Shown: positions 19,201-52,505 of the stretch, piece after piece | How positions within the stretch are numbered: position 1 is the stretch's first letter | How the letters are laid out: each line of letters begins with the position of its first letter | Assembly (NCBI RefSeq): GCF_964199755.1 | Contig: NC_133918.1 | Span: 310,001-374,000, forward strand | From: Larus michahellis | Lineage: Eukaryota > Chordata > Aves > Charadriiformes > Laridae | DNA: 64,000 bases | Reading direction: 5' to 3' | The notes under the pieces: model-generated | The model's input: only the letters and a program-made list of their open reading frames with translations | Told to the model about the DNA's origin: nothing | Database searches by the model: none | Program-made: the position numbers and the translations under genes

Positions 19201-20620
19201 ACGGAATCACGGAATCATGGAATCTTCAGAGTTGGAAGGGACCTCTAGAGATCATCTAGTCCAACTCCCCTGCTAAAGCAGGATTGCCTAAAGCACATCC
19301 CTCAGGGCTGCATCCAGGCGGGTCTTGAAAATCTCCAGAGAAGGGGACTCCACAACCTCCCTGTTGTGGGGGGTTCCAGTGGTTCCAGCACTGTTCCAGT
19401 GCTCTGTCACCCTCACCGTAAAGAAGTTTTTCCGTGTATTTGAACGGAACTTCCTATGTTCTAGCTTGTGCCCATTGCCCCTTGTCCTGTCACTGGGAAC
19501 CATTGAAAAGAGCCTGGCTCCGTCCTCCTTAAACCCACCCTTTAGATACTTGTAAACATTAATCAGGTCCCCCCTCAACCTTCTCTTCTCCAGGCTAAAG
19601 AGTCCCAGCTCTTTCAGCCTTTCCTCATAAGGGAGGTGCTCCAGTCCCATAATCATCTTGGTTGCCCTACGCTGGACCCGCTCCAGTAGTTCCCTGTCCC
19701 TCTTGAACTGGGGAGCCCAAAACTGGACACAGTACTCCAGTTGTGGCCTCACCAGTGCCGAGTAGAGGGGGAGAATGACCTCCCTCGACCTACTGGCCAC
19801 AGTCTTCCCTATGCAGCCCAGGATGCCATTGGCCTTCTTGGCGACAAGGGCACACTGCTGGCTCATGGATAATTTGCTGTCTACCAGGACCCCCAGGTCC
19901 TTCTCCTCAGAGCTGCTTCCCAGCATGTCCGCCCCTAACCTATACTGGTGTTTCGCATTCTTCCTTCCCAGGTGCAGGACCTTGCACTTGCTTTTGTTGA
20001 ACCTCATTTGGTTCTTCTCTGCCCAGCTCTCCAGCCTGTCCAGGTCACGCTGGATGGCAGCACGGCCCTCTGGAGTGTCGGCCACCGCTCCCAGCTTGGT
20101 ATCATCAGCAAACTTGCTGAGGATACACTCTGTCCCCTCATCTAGGTCATTAATGAATATATTGAACAAAATTGGACCAAGTATTGACCCCTGGGGGACA
20201 CCACTGGTTACAGGCCTCCAACTGGACTCTGTGCCGCTGATCACAACCCTCTGAGTTCTGCCACTCAGCCAGCTCTCGATCCACCTCACTGTCACCTCAT
20301 CTAGCCCATACTTCCTCAGCTTCCTAATGAGGATGTTATGGGAGACAGTGTCAAAAGCCTTGCTAAGGTCAAGGTAGATGACATCTACGGCTCTCCCCTC
20401 ATCCAGCCAACCCGTTATAACATCATAGAAAGCTATCAGATTGGTCAGGCATGATCTGCCCTTGGTAAATCCATGCTGACCACTTCCAATAACTTCCTGT
20501 TCCTCTACGTGTTTGGAGACGACATCCAGAATGAGTCGCTCCATTACCTTCCCAGGGACAGAGGTGAGACTAACCAGCCTGTAGTTCCCTGGGTCCTCCT
20601 TCTTGCCTTTTTTTATCCAT
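19201..20620 (-). mobile_element. CR1 LINE, 5'-truncated, RT frame still open
   Basis: A minus-strand CR1 non-LTR retrotransposon of about 1.4 kb. Its 3' end is at 19201-19220 (inverted GATTCCGTGATTCC-type repeats) and it is cut within the reverse transcriptase domain at about 20615. An uninterrupted reading frame (19288 to about 20615, roughly 440 codons) shows RT features: [22 protein letters not shown] and the catalytic FADD box, followed by the CR1 C-terminal region ([13 protein letters not shown] and [13 protein letters not shown]). The endonuclease and RT N-terminus are absent, so it cannot move on its own. The open frame suggests a fairly recent insertion. The first few in-frame codons before KKGKK are flanking DNA. 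Confidence 0.95.
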
Positions 20621-23600
20621 ATATTGTCAGGAGTGATCAATTATCGTTATTATTTTCAGATGGTGGGAGCCGGGCACACTGAGGGCGTCCCATAGTGTTC
20701 TGGTCCGCTGCTCTCCGCCTTTTCTTTCATGTTGGACCATTACGTGATGGCCCATTGTATTATTACATTGCCCAGGTGGGGAGGAAATCACGCCTAGTAC
20801 CGAGGGGCCTAAAGGGAGTGGGGGTAGGGGGGGTTGCACCACCACAAGGGAGAAACTGAGGCACGAGGAGAGTGTGTGGTGGAGGGCTGGGGATACGGGC
20901 AGCAGCAGGGACTGGAGGCTGGTGATCAGGCTGTGGGAGAAGGGCTGCAGGAGCCCTGCTGGGCTTTCTTCCATGGTTAGGGAAGACGTTGAATTTATTT
21001 TTTTAAAATATATTTTAATTTTTAAGGTATTTTCTGGCCTGGTATAAGTAAGTTTTCCAGCCCTGCTGCCACGCTGGGAGATGGAGCTGTGAGCCCTCTG
21101 GATGCTGCTGCCATGGCTGGCGGGGACACCCCACCTGGCATTGCTGTCCCAGCAGACCCCCCCGTTCTGAGGATGGGGCTGACAGCTCTGCTGCGCACCA
21201 GTAGCTGCTGCTCTCAGCTCTACAGGCTGGCAAGGGTGGCTACGAGCTCTGGCAACTCACTGCCGAGAAGCCCATGCTCACGGCTTGATAAATGGCGCTG
21301 CTGCTCCCTGCAGCATCCAGAGCCAGGTAGAGCCTCCCCTCCCAGGCTGCTCCAGGATGGCCTGTGGTGGGACCAGAGCTGAGGTCCCCTGGATGCAGAG
21401 GACAAGAAGAGCATATCCCATCCCGCTGCGCTGTTCCAGCCTCTGTTGAACAAAGCTATTGCTCCCTCCTGTGCCTGCGGCCACCATATTGTGCCCCTGG
21501 ACATTTTACGAGCATCCAGGTCTCAGTTCTCCTTTTCTCCCCCCGTTGCGTACCCTGCTCTCCTTCCCCTCTTGCATGTTGTCTCACCTGACCTTGAGCC
21601 CTTGGCTGTCTTCTCCAGAAACCCTTCCTCTCCTGTCCCTTGCTCATGGCCTGTCCTGCAGCCGATCAACCTTCCAAGATGCTGGGTGGATCCCAGGCAG
21701 GTGGTGTCAGAGAGACCTTTGCTGTGGAGGCTGGTTTAGGTTTTAATCTATAAAATTTATTCATGTGGTCCCTCTTTCCCCCAGTCTCTGGCTTCACCAC
21801 TCTCAGAAAGCACCCCATGGTTGGAAACCACCTCAGAGCACGTGCGGAGAAGGGCAGCTCTGAAAATAAACCAACACTGGGTTAAAATAACCTGCGCTGC
21901 TATGGTGCTTGAGCATTAGCCCAAAATAGGCTTCCCCGCTGGGATAAGGGTGCTATAAATAAGTCTGCGGTGATTTGCATTGGAGAAAAGCCCCGCAAGC
22001 AGGAGCAGTGGCGATGCCACCCACACCGGCCTGGTGGCACTGTGAAAGCAAAGGGGCCACTGCAGAGCCGCCGGGGTGGCCCGGGTGACGTAGCAGGTCA
22101 TCTGGGCTTTGGGTGACGTGGTGGCTTGTGTCAGCTCTCCAGTTCTTAGGATTTACTTGAGCCATCAGGTCATGATTGGAGACAAGCACCCGTGGCACTT
22201 GGGTGGCCGGTGGGGTCACACTTGGCTTGGGCACAGGGCACCAAAGAAGGTGGGCAAGCAGGCAAAATGTCTTCAGCATTTTGGGTGTAAGCCTGGCTAT
22301 ACTGGTGACAGGAGACAATCTGGATGATTAACCAATGTTTTGATTCACTATCAGCTCAAAAAAAACCCTGAAGGGAGGAACATCCATTCCCTCAGCCCCA
22401 GACTGCTCTCCTAAAGGGTCAGTGAGCCCCAAATCCCGCTGGGCACGCGGCAAGGAAGGTGTGAAGGGATCAAAAAAAGGTTTAATTTTTCCTTTTTGTG
22501 CTTTTAAAATGTTTCACAGGATGGGGCAAAACGCTGTGCATTTTGCAGTGAATCCCCACTCCTGTCCAGGCAATAAACACAAACTGATTTGGGCTGGGTT
22601 TTTTTGTTAGAATGTGCCATTTTGGTGTAATTTTGTGGCTGGTGTGCAGGTTCTCCCTCTGTGGCCATCCCAGGGAGGGACGTGCGCCCTGGCAGACCCC
22701 GGGTCTGGCCCTGCCCACACTGCCTGCAGTCAGTCACTGCTCTGAACGCCCTGTGATGGGCCGGTCCCTCTGCACCAGGACGAGCCTTGGTGGCACCGCA
22801 CAGCATGGCCACCTCCACCGCCGTCTGGAAAAGGCCTTGGTCAGTCTGGTGTTTGGGGGCTCAAGATGGTGAAGTGTGGCTTTTGGAGAGTCACAGGTTC
22901 TGCTTTCCCACAGGATTTCAGCTCCAGGTGGAATTGCAGAGGCCCTGGGATCTGCAGTCAGTCAGCAGGAGTGGAGCAGTGCTGGGTTTTCCCAAAGCCC
23001 GGGAAAGCATCTCTGGCTATGCCCCTCGGAGACTCCGCTGCTGCCCATGGCTGGAGTGGGTCATGGGCCTCGCGATTCATTTTCTCAGCTGGCTGAAGGC
23101 TTAAATAAAGGCTTGTTGCTAAAGCATGGGGGTTGGCAAGTCCCACAGTAGCCCTCCTCTGGCTGACACCCAAGATGTGTCTGTCTTTGCCACGTAGTCC
23201 TCCTCGGAGCTTTGGTTTGTCTTAACATAACTCCTCTGAGATGAGCTGCTTAGTCAGGTAAGAGCTACCTCTGCACTCCCAGCTTTTGCTTGGACTACAT
23301 ATTCCAAATGTGTGAGGGTTTTTGCCTCTACGAGGTAAAGAAAGGCCACGTATCCTCTGCCATTGAACGCTGAGTGCTCCAGTCCCACTGGTTTCGTTCC
23401 AGCTGCTCACAGCTTGCCCTTGTGCAACCAAGACCCTTTATTTCCAGACCTGTATTTGGTCAGCCTTCATCTGACACCACCCGACTCACGCTGATCCCCC
23501 CACCCAGAATTATTGCTGTAGTTAGGCTTTTTATCATCTTGCGATTACCCCATCTAAAACAGCACTGCCTTTTGCTGAGTGCCTAGTTTGTGAAGAAATC

Positions 23601-25865
23601 TGTTGGCTATCAGATCCAGAAATAACGGTGCCGTGCCATTTTTAGGAGCGTTTGTTCTCAGATTTATTTTGGGGATGTTAAAGTCTCCCATATGGCACTA
23701 TTCTTGGGCTGTATTTCTTTTGTCTAATACACCGCTGATCACTGCTGTGTTGGCCCCGCGACACTGTAGCAAACACCTTGCCCCATCCCACAAAGCCAAG
23801 GTGGCAAGTGTCCCACGCAGATTTCTGCGCTATCCGTGTTGTCCCTTCTTGTTCCTTTACATGGGTCCTGAGCTGAGCCTCTGGCTGCCGCCACAATATG
23901 ATTCATCCTTCTTTATGTCACCATGCGCCCAATAAATAGGGTCTGTCTAACGAGCCGCAGCAGGGCTGGCATGGTGAGGCACAGAGAATGGTGGTGGTGC
24001 CAGAGAGATTGGCCTTTAATGGGGAGGGATCACGGTGCTGCAACGCTTGCTGGAGCCCAGGTCAGCCGGAGAGCTCTGGTGGGCATCAAACCTCCTCCCC
24101 ACATGATGGAGAACCATAAATCCTCCCTGGCACATCAAGCCCCTGGAGACACCACTGTTTCTCAAGGGTGGCCCAGCCGTGGATTCGCTGGGATTTGGGA
24201 GCAGGGAACGCTACGGCTGAGAGGCTTCAGCTTTCACCGCCTCCATCCCCACCAGCATGGGCTGGCCTGGAGGTTCCTGCACCTCCCGAGCAGGGCAGGG
24301 GGCTCTTGGTGACCCTCCTAGTAGCAATCCTGGAGCTGAAGGGCTGTGGGACCATCCACCCGGTGCCCCCCTGCCCTGGGACCAGGGTCCGGGCCCCCCC
24401 TGCCAGAAATGAGAAGTGTCCACCCGCCCAGGTGGGTGCACGCAGCAGTCTTTAGCTCCCTCTAATGTCTACGGCCCGAAAGAAGCATCCGAAAGCTGAA
24501 CAGGACTGAGCAGGGACTGGGCAGGCATCCAGATATCACGTTTGTGGGTAAAAAGTGTGACGCTGACATGCATGGAAGCAGCTCGGCCAGCAAGAGGGTG
24601 TGAGTGTGCGATGTGCCGAGCAAACGGCGTGGAAGACAAAAGGATGTTGTGTTTTTAAAAGAGAATAAGTCTGTATTTAATGCTCGGTTATTACTAACAT
24701 AAGAAAGATTTCACAGGAAAAAGAACTGTTCCTACTCATTCCTGCATGCACAGACCGGATGCCAAAAGGGACTCTTAGGACGGCCAGCTCTGAACCCCAG
24801 CATAGCTGTGGCTACAGGAGCTTCCCAAACTTGTCCTCGTGAAGGGTAACACAGCCTTAAAAAATGCAGCAGAAACCTGCCAGCAGGTAAGGCAGCAGAA
24901 ACAGGTATTTGATAACATGATACAAAACCAGGTCAGAAGCTCTCGATCAAAATCAGTGGTGTAACACCACTGCTGCCATGTGCCACGTCAGCGTCTGGCC
25001 ATAGCGGTTAATCGGTGAGATCCCCGAGCCATACGAGGGTCTGGAGGCTTTGAATCAATACAGATAGCACATCTTTGTGTATCACAGAAACCGTAACACA
25101 AAGGCACAGAAAACAGAAAGGGCAGACGGGACATCTCCTTGCTGAATCAAGGACTACACGTTTGCTCCCAAACGCACCTCCAAGAGCTAAACACAGATGA
25201 GGGGACAGATAACAGCGAAAGGGGGAATGTAATTACCCCATGAAGAATAAATCACTTTAACAGTTCAGTTACTGAGATCACAGCAAGGCACTGCCACAGC
25301 CTCTTAATTAACCTTCTGCTTTTCAGGCTCGTCCTGCCCGTCCCCCCCCGCCATTTTCCACCTCACGCTGGACGGTGAGATGGCCATCGGTGGGGACCCA
25401 CTGGCCAGTGCCTTTCCGCTGAGCGGATCTCACAGGATCTCCGTCACAGCAGGGCACGATCAGGTGAGGGATCAGGCCAGCGCGGATCTGCCTGTCCCCG
25501 AGGAGAGCTGCGGCTCCCTGCTATGCGCAGGGTAACACCCATAGTGCTCTCGGTAAGGTGGTGCTCCAGGCCCAGTGTCAGCAATGGTGGCCTGTCGGCC
25601 TGAGCTAATTATTCTGAGGAATTGCTGGGTGACACGGATCAGGGTGTCCTGGGGATGGCCGAGGCTTTAGAGGAAAAGCTGCTTTGTCAGAGCGGGAAGG
25701 GAGCGACCCTTGTCCCCTCCACATCCTCCCGTCCCCCGACCCTACCTTCAGCCCCCGATGGCTCCTCTCCCTGGCCCAAACCTCCCTCGCTCCTCAGCCC
25801 CCAGCACCAACACCCTTCGTCACCACAACCCTCACTCTCCCCTCCATTAATTGCTCCCCCCGGCC
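20621..25865. other. MKNK2-BTBD2 intergenic region
   Basis: No gene, RNA or intact transposon was recognised. Composition alternates between GC-rich and AT-rich patches (AT-rich at about 24640-25310). Short open frames on both strands lack start context, splice structure and family resemblance. Some segments (20640-20990, 23200-23950) may be old degraded repeats I cannot name. Confidence 0.55.
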
Positions 25866-25869
25866 CCTC

Positions 25870-26226
25870 ATCCCCCCGAGAATGACCCCCCTCATGGGAT
25901 GGCCCCTTCACCCGCCAAAACTGCCCCTCAGGGATCGCTCCCCTTGCCCCCCTCCCAAATTGCTCCTTAGGGGATCGCCCCATCATCCCCCAAACTGCTC
26001 TTCAGGGATCGCCCCCTCGTCCCCCAAATTGCTCTTCAGAGATCGCTCCTCATCCTCCTCAGGGATCACCGCCTCAGGGATAGCCCCCTCTGCGATCCCT
26101 CACACTGCCTCTCAGGAATCGCCCCTTCATCCCCCCAGCCGCCCCTCGGGGATCGCCCCCTCATCCTCCTCAGAGATGTCCCCTCTTTCCCCTCGGGGGT
26201 CGCCCCCTCACCCCGCTCAGGGATGG
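25870..26226. repeat. Minisatellite abutting the BTBD2 CpG island
   Basis: About nine to ten imperfect units with core CAGGGATCGCCCCCTCATCC, usually followed by CCCCAAATTGCTCTT, have a period of about 35-40 bp. Copies are clear near 25930, 25970, 26005, 26040, 26070, 26115, 26150 and 26205. The array ends about 315 bp before the BTBD2 ATG, so it is probably within or next to the promoter. A 380-codon frame through it is not considered real. Confidence 0.8.
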
Positions 26227-26542
26227 CCCCGCTCCCCTCACGGCCCCGCACCCCGGCCCCGCCCGCCCGCCGCCCCACGCCTTCTCCCCGCCCCGCCGCC
26301 GCCGCTCCCCCCTTGGCCCGGCCGGCGGCGGCGCCGCGCCGTGCTCCATGCGCCGCTGCTGCCCGGCTCTCTGCATCACCACCCGCCCCGCCGCCCGCCG
26401 CCCCGCCGCCGCCGCCCGCCCCGCAGCCATCACCATCGCCGCCCCCCTCCCGCCCGCCGCCGTGTCCCGCCCGCCGCTCCTGGTGCTGGTGCTGCTGCAG
26501 CGCCGCCCCGCGCCGCGCGCTCCTGCGCCTCCGCCGCACAAG

Positions 26543-48518
<21,976 letters not shown>

Positions 48519-50559
48519 TGCGGCCGCGGAGCTGGCTCTGGACTTTCCTGTTCTCTTCCCCGTGACCTTCCAAACTAAATTTCTGGCTGAGTTTGACCAC
48601 ACCGATTGGAGCCACACTAGCCAAAGGTCTCAGTAAAATCATTTCAAAGCTCATGTTTTGCCTTGTGCTAGTGATTCTGCTGCTATCACGTACCAGACTA
48701 ACTGGTATACCGGTATCATTTGTAGGTTGTCTGTGGCTAGTCATTTTTCACTTTACTGATTAATCCTATCTAACAACATGCGTTTTTTTGACTGTAATGA
48801 ATGTAGATGCTTTTCCACCGGTCAGAAGCATGGAAACGAGTGGCTCTGGTCGTGGTTATACTTGCTGTGAGGAGATAAGCCTGCAGAAGACAGCCCCGGG
48901 CTGTGTGGCGCGTCCTCTTCTGCTCTCGCTCAGCAGCGGAGGGGAGAAGGGCTGCCACAGCGGGGCTTGGCCGGCCTGTGCCCGGCGCCTCCCGCCCGCC
49001 ACGGCACGTGTGGCTGCCTTCAGCAAAAATTATGGAAAGTGGCCTTTTCCCTGAGGCTTCGCTGTTTCAGCGCGACGCGGTCTTGAGGGAAGACCTCAAA
49101 ACTAGAGCGCCTCTGGAGAGACTGCGGCGTTTTCATGCTGTTCTCACTAATTTGCGACAATCCTTTACCTGGGGCAGCTGGTGATGGCAACCTGCGGAGC
49201 CGGGCAGGGGCAGCAGCTCTGGCTGGGCAAGTTCTTTCCTCCTCCCCTGTGTGCCGGCTGCCGGGACGGGGCCGGGTGGTTGGTGCTTGTTTCGGGCTCC
49301 GCAGCGCGTTTCAAAAGATGGGTGATCTCAGATAAGCCCCGGGCAGCTTTCAGCAGCAGGGAACCCCTGCTAATTGTGACTGCGCTAATCAAATCCTTCG
49401 CGGCTAGTGCCGGGGTTTAGCAGTTGCAGCAAGGAAGGGAACTTGCCTCCCCCGCGTTCCCGTGCGCTGCTGCTGTTTTCATGCACGTTTCAATGCATTT
49501 TCTCTTCGGTCCTTTCCGTGCATTGCTACCCCCCCCCCCCGGGGCCGCTTCAGACCAAGTAGGGAGAGAGGTTTGATGTGCAGCTGCCCGGTACCTGGTA
49601 CCGCAGCAGACAGATGCGGATTTATGGAACAGTTTAGGAAACATTAAAGATTGTTCTCTTTGCCTGTGTACGTTTGCCCAGTCTGCCTGTTTGGACAGGC
49701 GCGGGAGGAAGATTTACAAATATCGCCTGGCTTTGAGCATGGTCATCTTGCAGTCGCCCCCTTCTTACCTGGTTGAGGGCCGGTTGCTTTTCCCCAGGAG
49801 CAGGTACAACTTTAGCTGAGCCGGAAAGGTTTGTCCTGCCGGGGAGGAGGTGGGGGGTTTGTACCTGTGGCTGCCTGACCAGTGCGACGCTTGCTGCCCA
49901 CCACGAAGACGACGAGACTGTTTCCTCCCCCTCCTCGGCAGCTTGTAATTAAAGCACCGCTCGGCAGCGGGGCCGGAGCCTTCCCAAGCCTGTGCGGGAC
50001 TCGCTGGCAGGGGTGGAGCTGCCCCAAAGCTGAGCTTCCCCTTTTGCCAACCTCGGCTCCAGGCACGCGGAGCCCTTGTAACTCGCCGGGCAGCGCTTAC
50101 CACCATGTTTAACTGCTGGAAGTCGAAACCTGGTCATCCTTCGCTGGAGCGGGCAGCTCGGTGCCTGCTCCCTTGCTGGGGAAAGGATGTCTCCTCCTCT
50201 TGCTCCCCGTGGTGCACCTCCTAACCAGTAGCTATTAGAGATGTCAATAGTGTGTTACGTTCTCTAGGAAGACGGTGTAAGATGTGTATATTGTAAGCCT
50301 GCTTCGAGGTAGGATGTTTTTAATATGGCCAGTACTAAAAACAAAAAGAGATTAAAAAAAAAAAAAAAAAAGAGATGGGTTCATGACTTAGTTATTGAAC
50401 CCGACTCTCTGCGATGCAGAGGGTGCTGTGAGATCGATTTGACGGACCCGGCAGGCTCCTGCCCCTGTGGGAGGCAGCCCCTCGGTCTGTCCGTAGTGGT
50501 GAGCACTCCGGCCTCCGTCCTTCCAGGGTTGTGGGAGCTTCACTACGCGCCCCCAAGGA

Positions 50560-50723
50560 CTGTGTCGGGGCCTGCCCCGTCCCTGGAGGGGTTCAGGGCC
50601 AGGTTGGACAGGGCTTGGAGCAACCTGGGCTGGTGGGAGGTGTCCCTGCCCAGGGCAGGGGGTGCCACTGGGGGGGCTTTAAAGGTCCCTTGCCACCCAG
50701 ACCAGTCTGTGATTCCATGATTC
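50560..50723 (+). mobile_element. CR1 3' fragment inside the BTBD2 3' UTR
   Basis: 164 bp of the CR1 3' UTR block in sense: CCCTGGAGGGGTTCAGGG, the segment around CAACCTGGGCTGGTGGGAGG, and a terminal GATTCCATGATTC at 50711-50723. The upstream part of the element is missing. It would be transcribed as part of the mature BTBD2 mRNA. Confidence 0.9.
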
Positions 50724-51238
50724 GCCACCTTGGGGTGTCGCTGTACAGAGGTGGCAATAGCAGAAATAACTGGGATTTGAAAGAAGCAAAGCTGCGCAGG
50801 GGGCTGTGGAAGAAGGGGGACGGGCGGGCGGCCCTGGCTTGTCCCGGGCGGGCGCCTCCTCGCTGCCTCTTCCCTGGAAGCGTCTGGTTTTACTACTGTT
50901 CTCTTCCCCCCTCCTGCCCTTGCCCCACGTGGCAGCTCTGGTGGCTTGTCCTGCTGGGGGAGGCCGGGCACCGACCTTGGCTACACCTGAGCAACTTCTG
51001 TTCTTACGGCTTTTCTGCAGTTTGATGCAATTTCTGGCTTTTGTAGATAGATGAATGTAATTAATTGTTGGACATGCCTGTTTCCAAAAGTATGAGACAT
51101 CCTGTTGTACCGCGTCACCTTTTGAGCAGAGCTGGGACTGTCTTGACTCCAGTGCTGTATTGATGAATGTATCCGATGCTCTCGTTCAGTGTTCACACTC
51201 CGCTTTTGGCCAGCTTTGTGATTTGTAAATAGGAAATC

Positions 51239-51244
51239 AATAAA
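51239..51244 (+). terminator. BTBD2: BTBD2 poly(A) signal AATAAA
   Basis: A canonical hexamer in the context AATCAATAAAGACATTC at the end of an AT-rich stretch, followed by T-rich and then GC-rich sequence. Confidence 0.8.
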
Positions 51245-51262
51245 GACATTCAGGTTGTCTTT

Positions 51263-52505
51263 ACAAAAGTTTCTTCATGATTTGAAGAGAGCTGGTGGCT
51301 GCTGGCGCGTCGGGGGGGGGGACACGTGGGTCAAGCTGGTTCCTCTGTGGTGCGTGGGATGAGCCGGACTCCTCAAGAGTCCTTGGAGAAGGGCGAGTCA
51401 AACCTTCTGGGGACTGAGGTTGTCACAGAGCCTGTGTCTCTCTGGGGGCAGAGCTGGGGGGGGGCCATGTGTGCGTTTTCCTGTCTGTGTCTGTGATGGG
51501 TTTAGCCTGTCATTTTATGACTGAATTTCTTCCACCTTGATGGAAGGGTTTTTTGACAAACACTCACTAAAAGCAGCCCTGGCCTTTGCAGGGGTCGGTC
51601 TGGCTCCCTGAAAGCTGGGAGGGCACGTAAAGGGCCGTTCCCCTGCCCTGCCCGTGCAGGCAGGGCTGGCAGCGAGAGGCTGCAAGTGGTGGGTGATGGT
51701 GCAGGACCAGGGGTGGGCTCTGCCTCCCCTGGATCCGCTGCAGTGCCCAGGCAAAGCCCCTTCCAGCAGCTCCCAGGTGCATCACTCAGCACCGTGGTGG
51801 CGCTGGGGCTCTGCCCTCAGCCAGGGAACACCGGAGCTGCCTGGTGACGGTGATCCCCTGGGCCAGGCTGTGGGAGCTGCCAGCCCTCGGCCTCTGCTAG
51901 AGCACTTGCATGGGGGACACGGGAGTGTCAGGAGAAGCAGGGACCTCACCCTTGTCCCTCTGCTTTCGCCCTCCGCATACGCATTGGCGCTGTGCTCGAG
52001 GAGGGATGAGGGATTGTGTCCATCCGGTCCTTCCTGCTCCTCAGCCACGAGGCCAAGGGCTCACAGACCCCCAGCGGGGCCGCGGGCCTTCAGGCTGGAG
52101 CCCCATTCGGAGCCGGCTGGTGTGGGGGTGCTGGGTCGTGGCTGGGAATTGGCCTCCTGAGCCACCGACTTCCCAACCCATCGGCTTCTTACAGGAACAT
52201 CCACCAGGAGCCCTGGGGAGAATCGGGCTGGGCAGGGCGATGCCCGCAGCCATCGGCTTCCCTGCTGCGGTCCCGGCCTCCCCCGGCCGCTCCTCACAGC
52301 AGAGGGGAAGGAGGGCTGGGTCCTTCTCTCCGGGCCGTTTGGCAGCAGCACAGGCCAGCGCGGGGCCGGGGCCGGGCACCGAGGGGCCAAGGCAGCTCCC
52401 GCCCGGGGCTGGGGAACCTGCTGCTGGTCCAGCCCCAGCTGGAAAGGGGGTGCCAGCAGTGTTCCCACCCTCAGGGCTCTACAATCAAGCGTGGAAGAAT
52501 GCATA
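51263..52505. other. Gap between convergent BTBD2 and CSNK1G2
   Basis: About 1.25 kb separates the two inferred cleavage sites. It is GC-rich and holds no recognised gene, RNA or transposon. Confidence 0.6.

Larger units (their letters stand above)
48519..51262 (+). other. BTBD2: BTBD2 3' UTR
   Basis: It runs from the TAG to AATAAA at 51239-51244, with cleavage expected near 51262. About 2.7 kb with no splice signals needed. It includes an A18 tract near 50355 and a CR1 fragment at 50560-50723. Confidence 0.75.

Noticed and set aside
24600-25310. AT-rich stretch suspected to be a transposon
   Set aside because: No terminal repeats, coding remnant or CR1-type end could be found.
25326-25535. 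Possible orphan exon with a TTTTCAG acceptor and an open frame of about 50 codons from ATG 25380
   Set aside because: It has no upstream partner exon and no recognisable domain, and the length is within chance for this composition.
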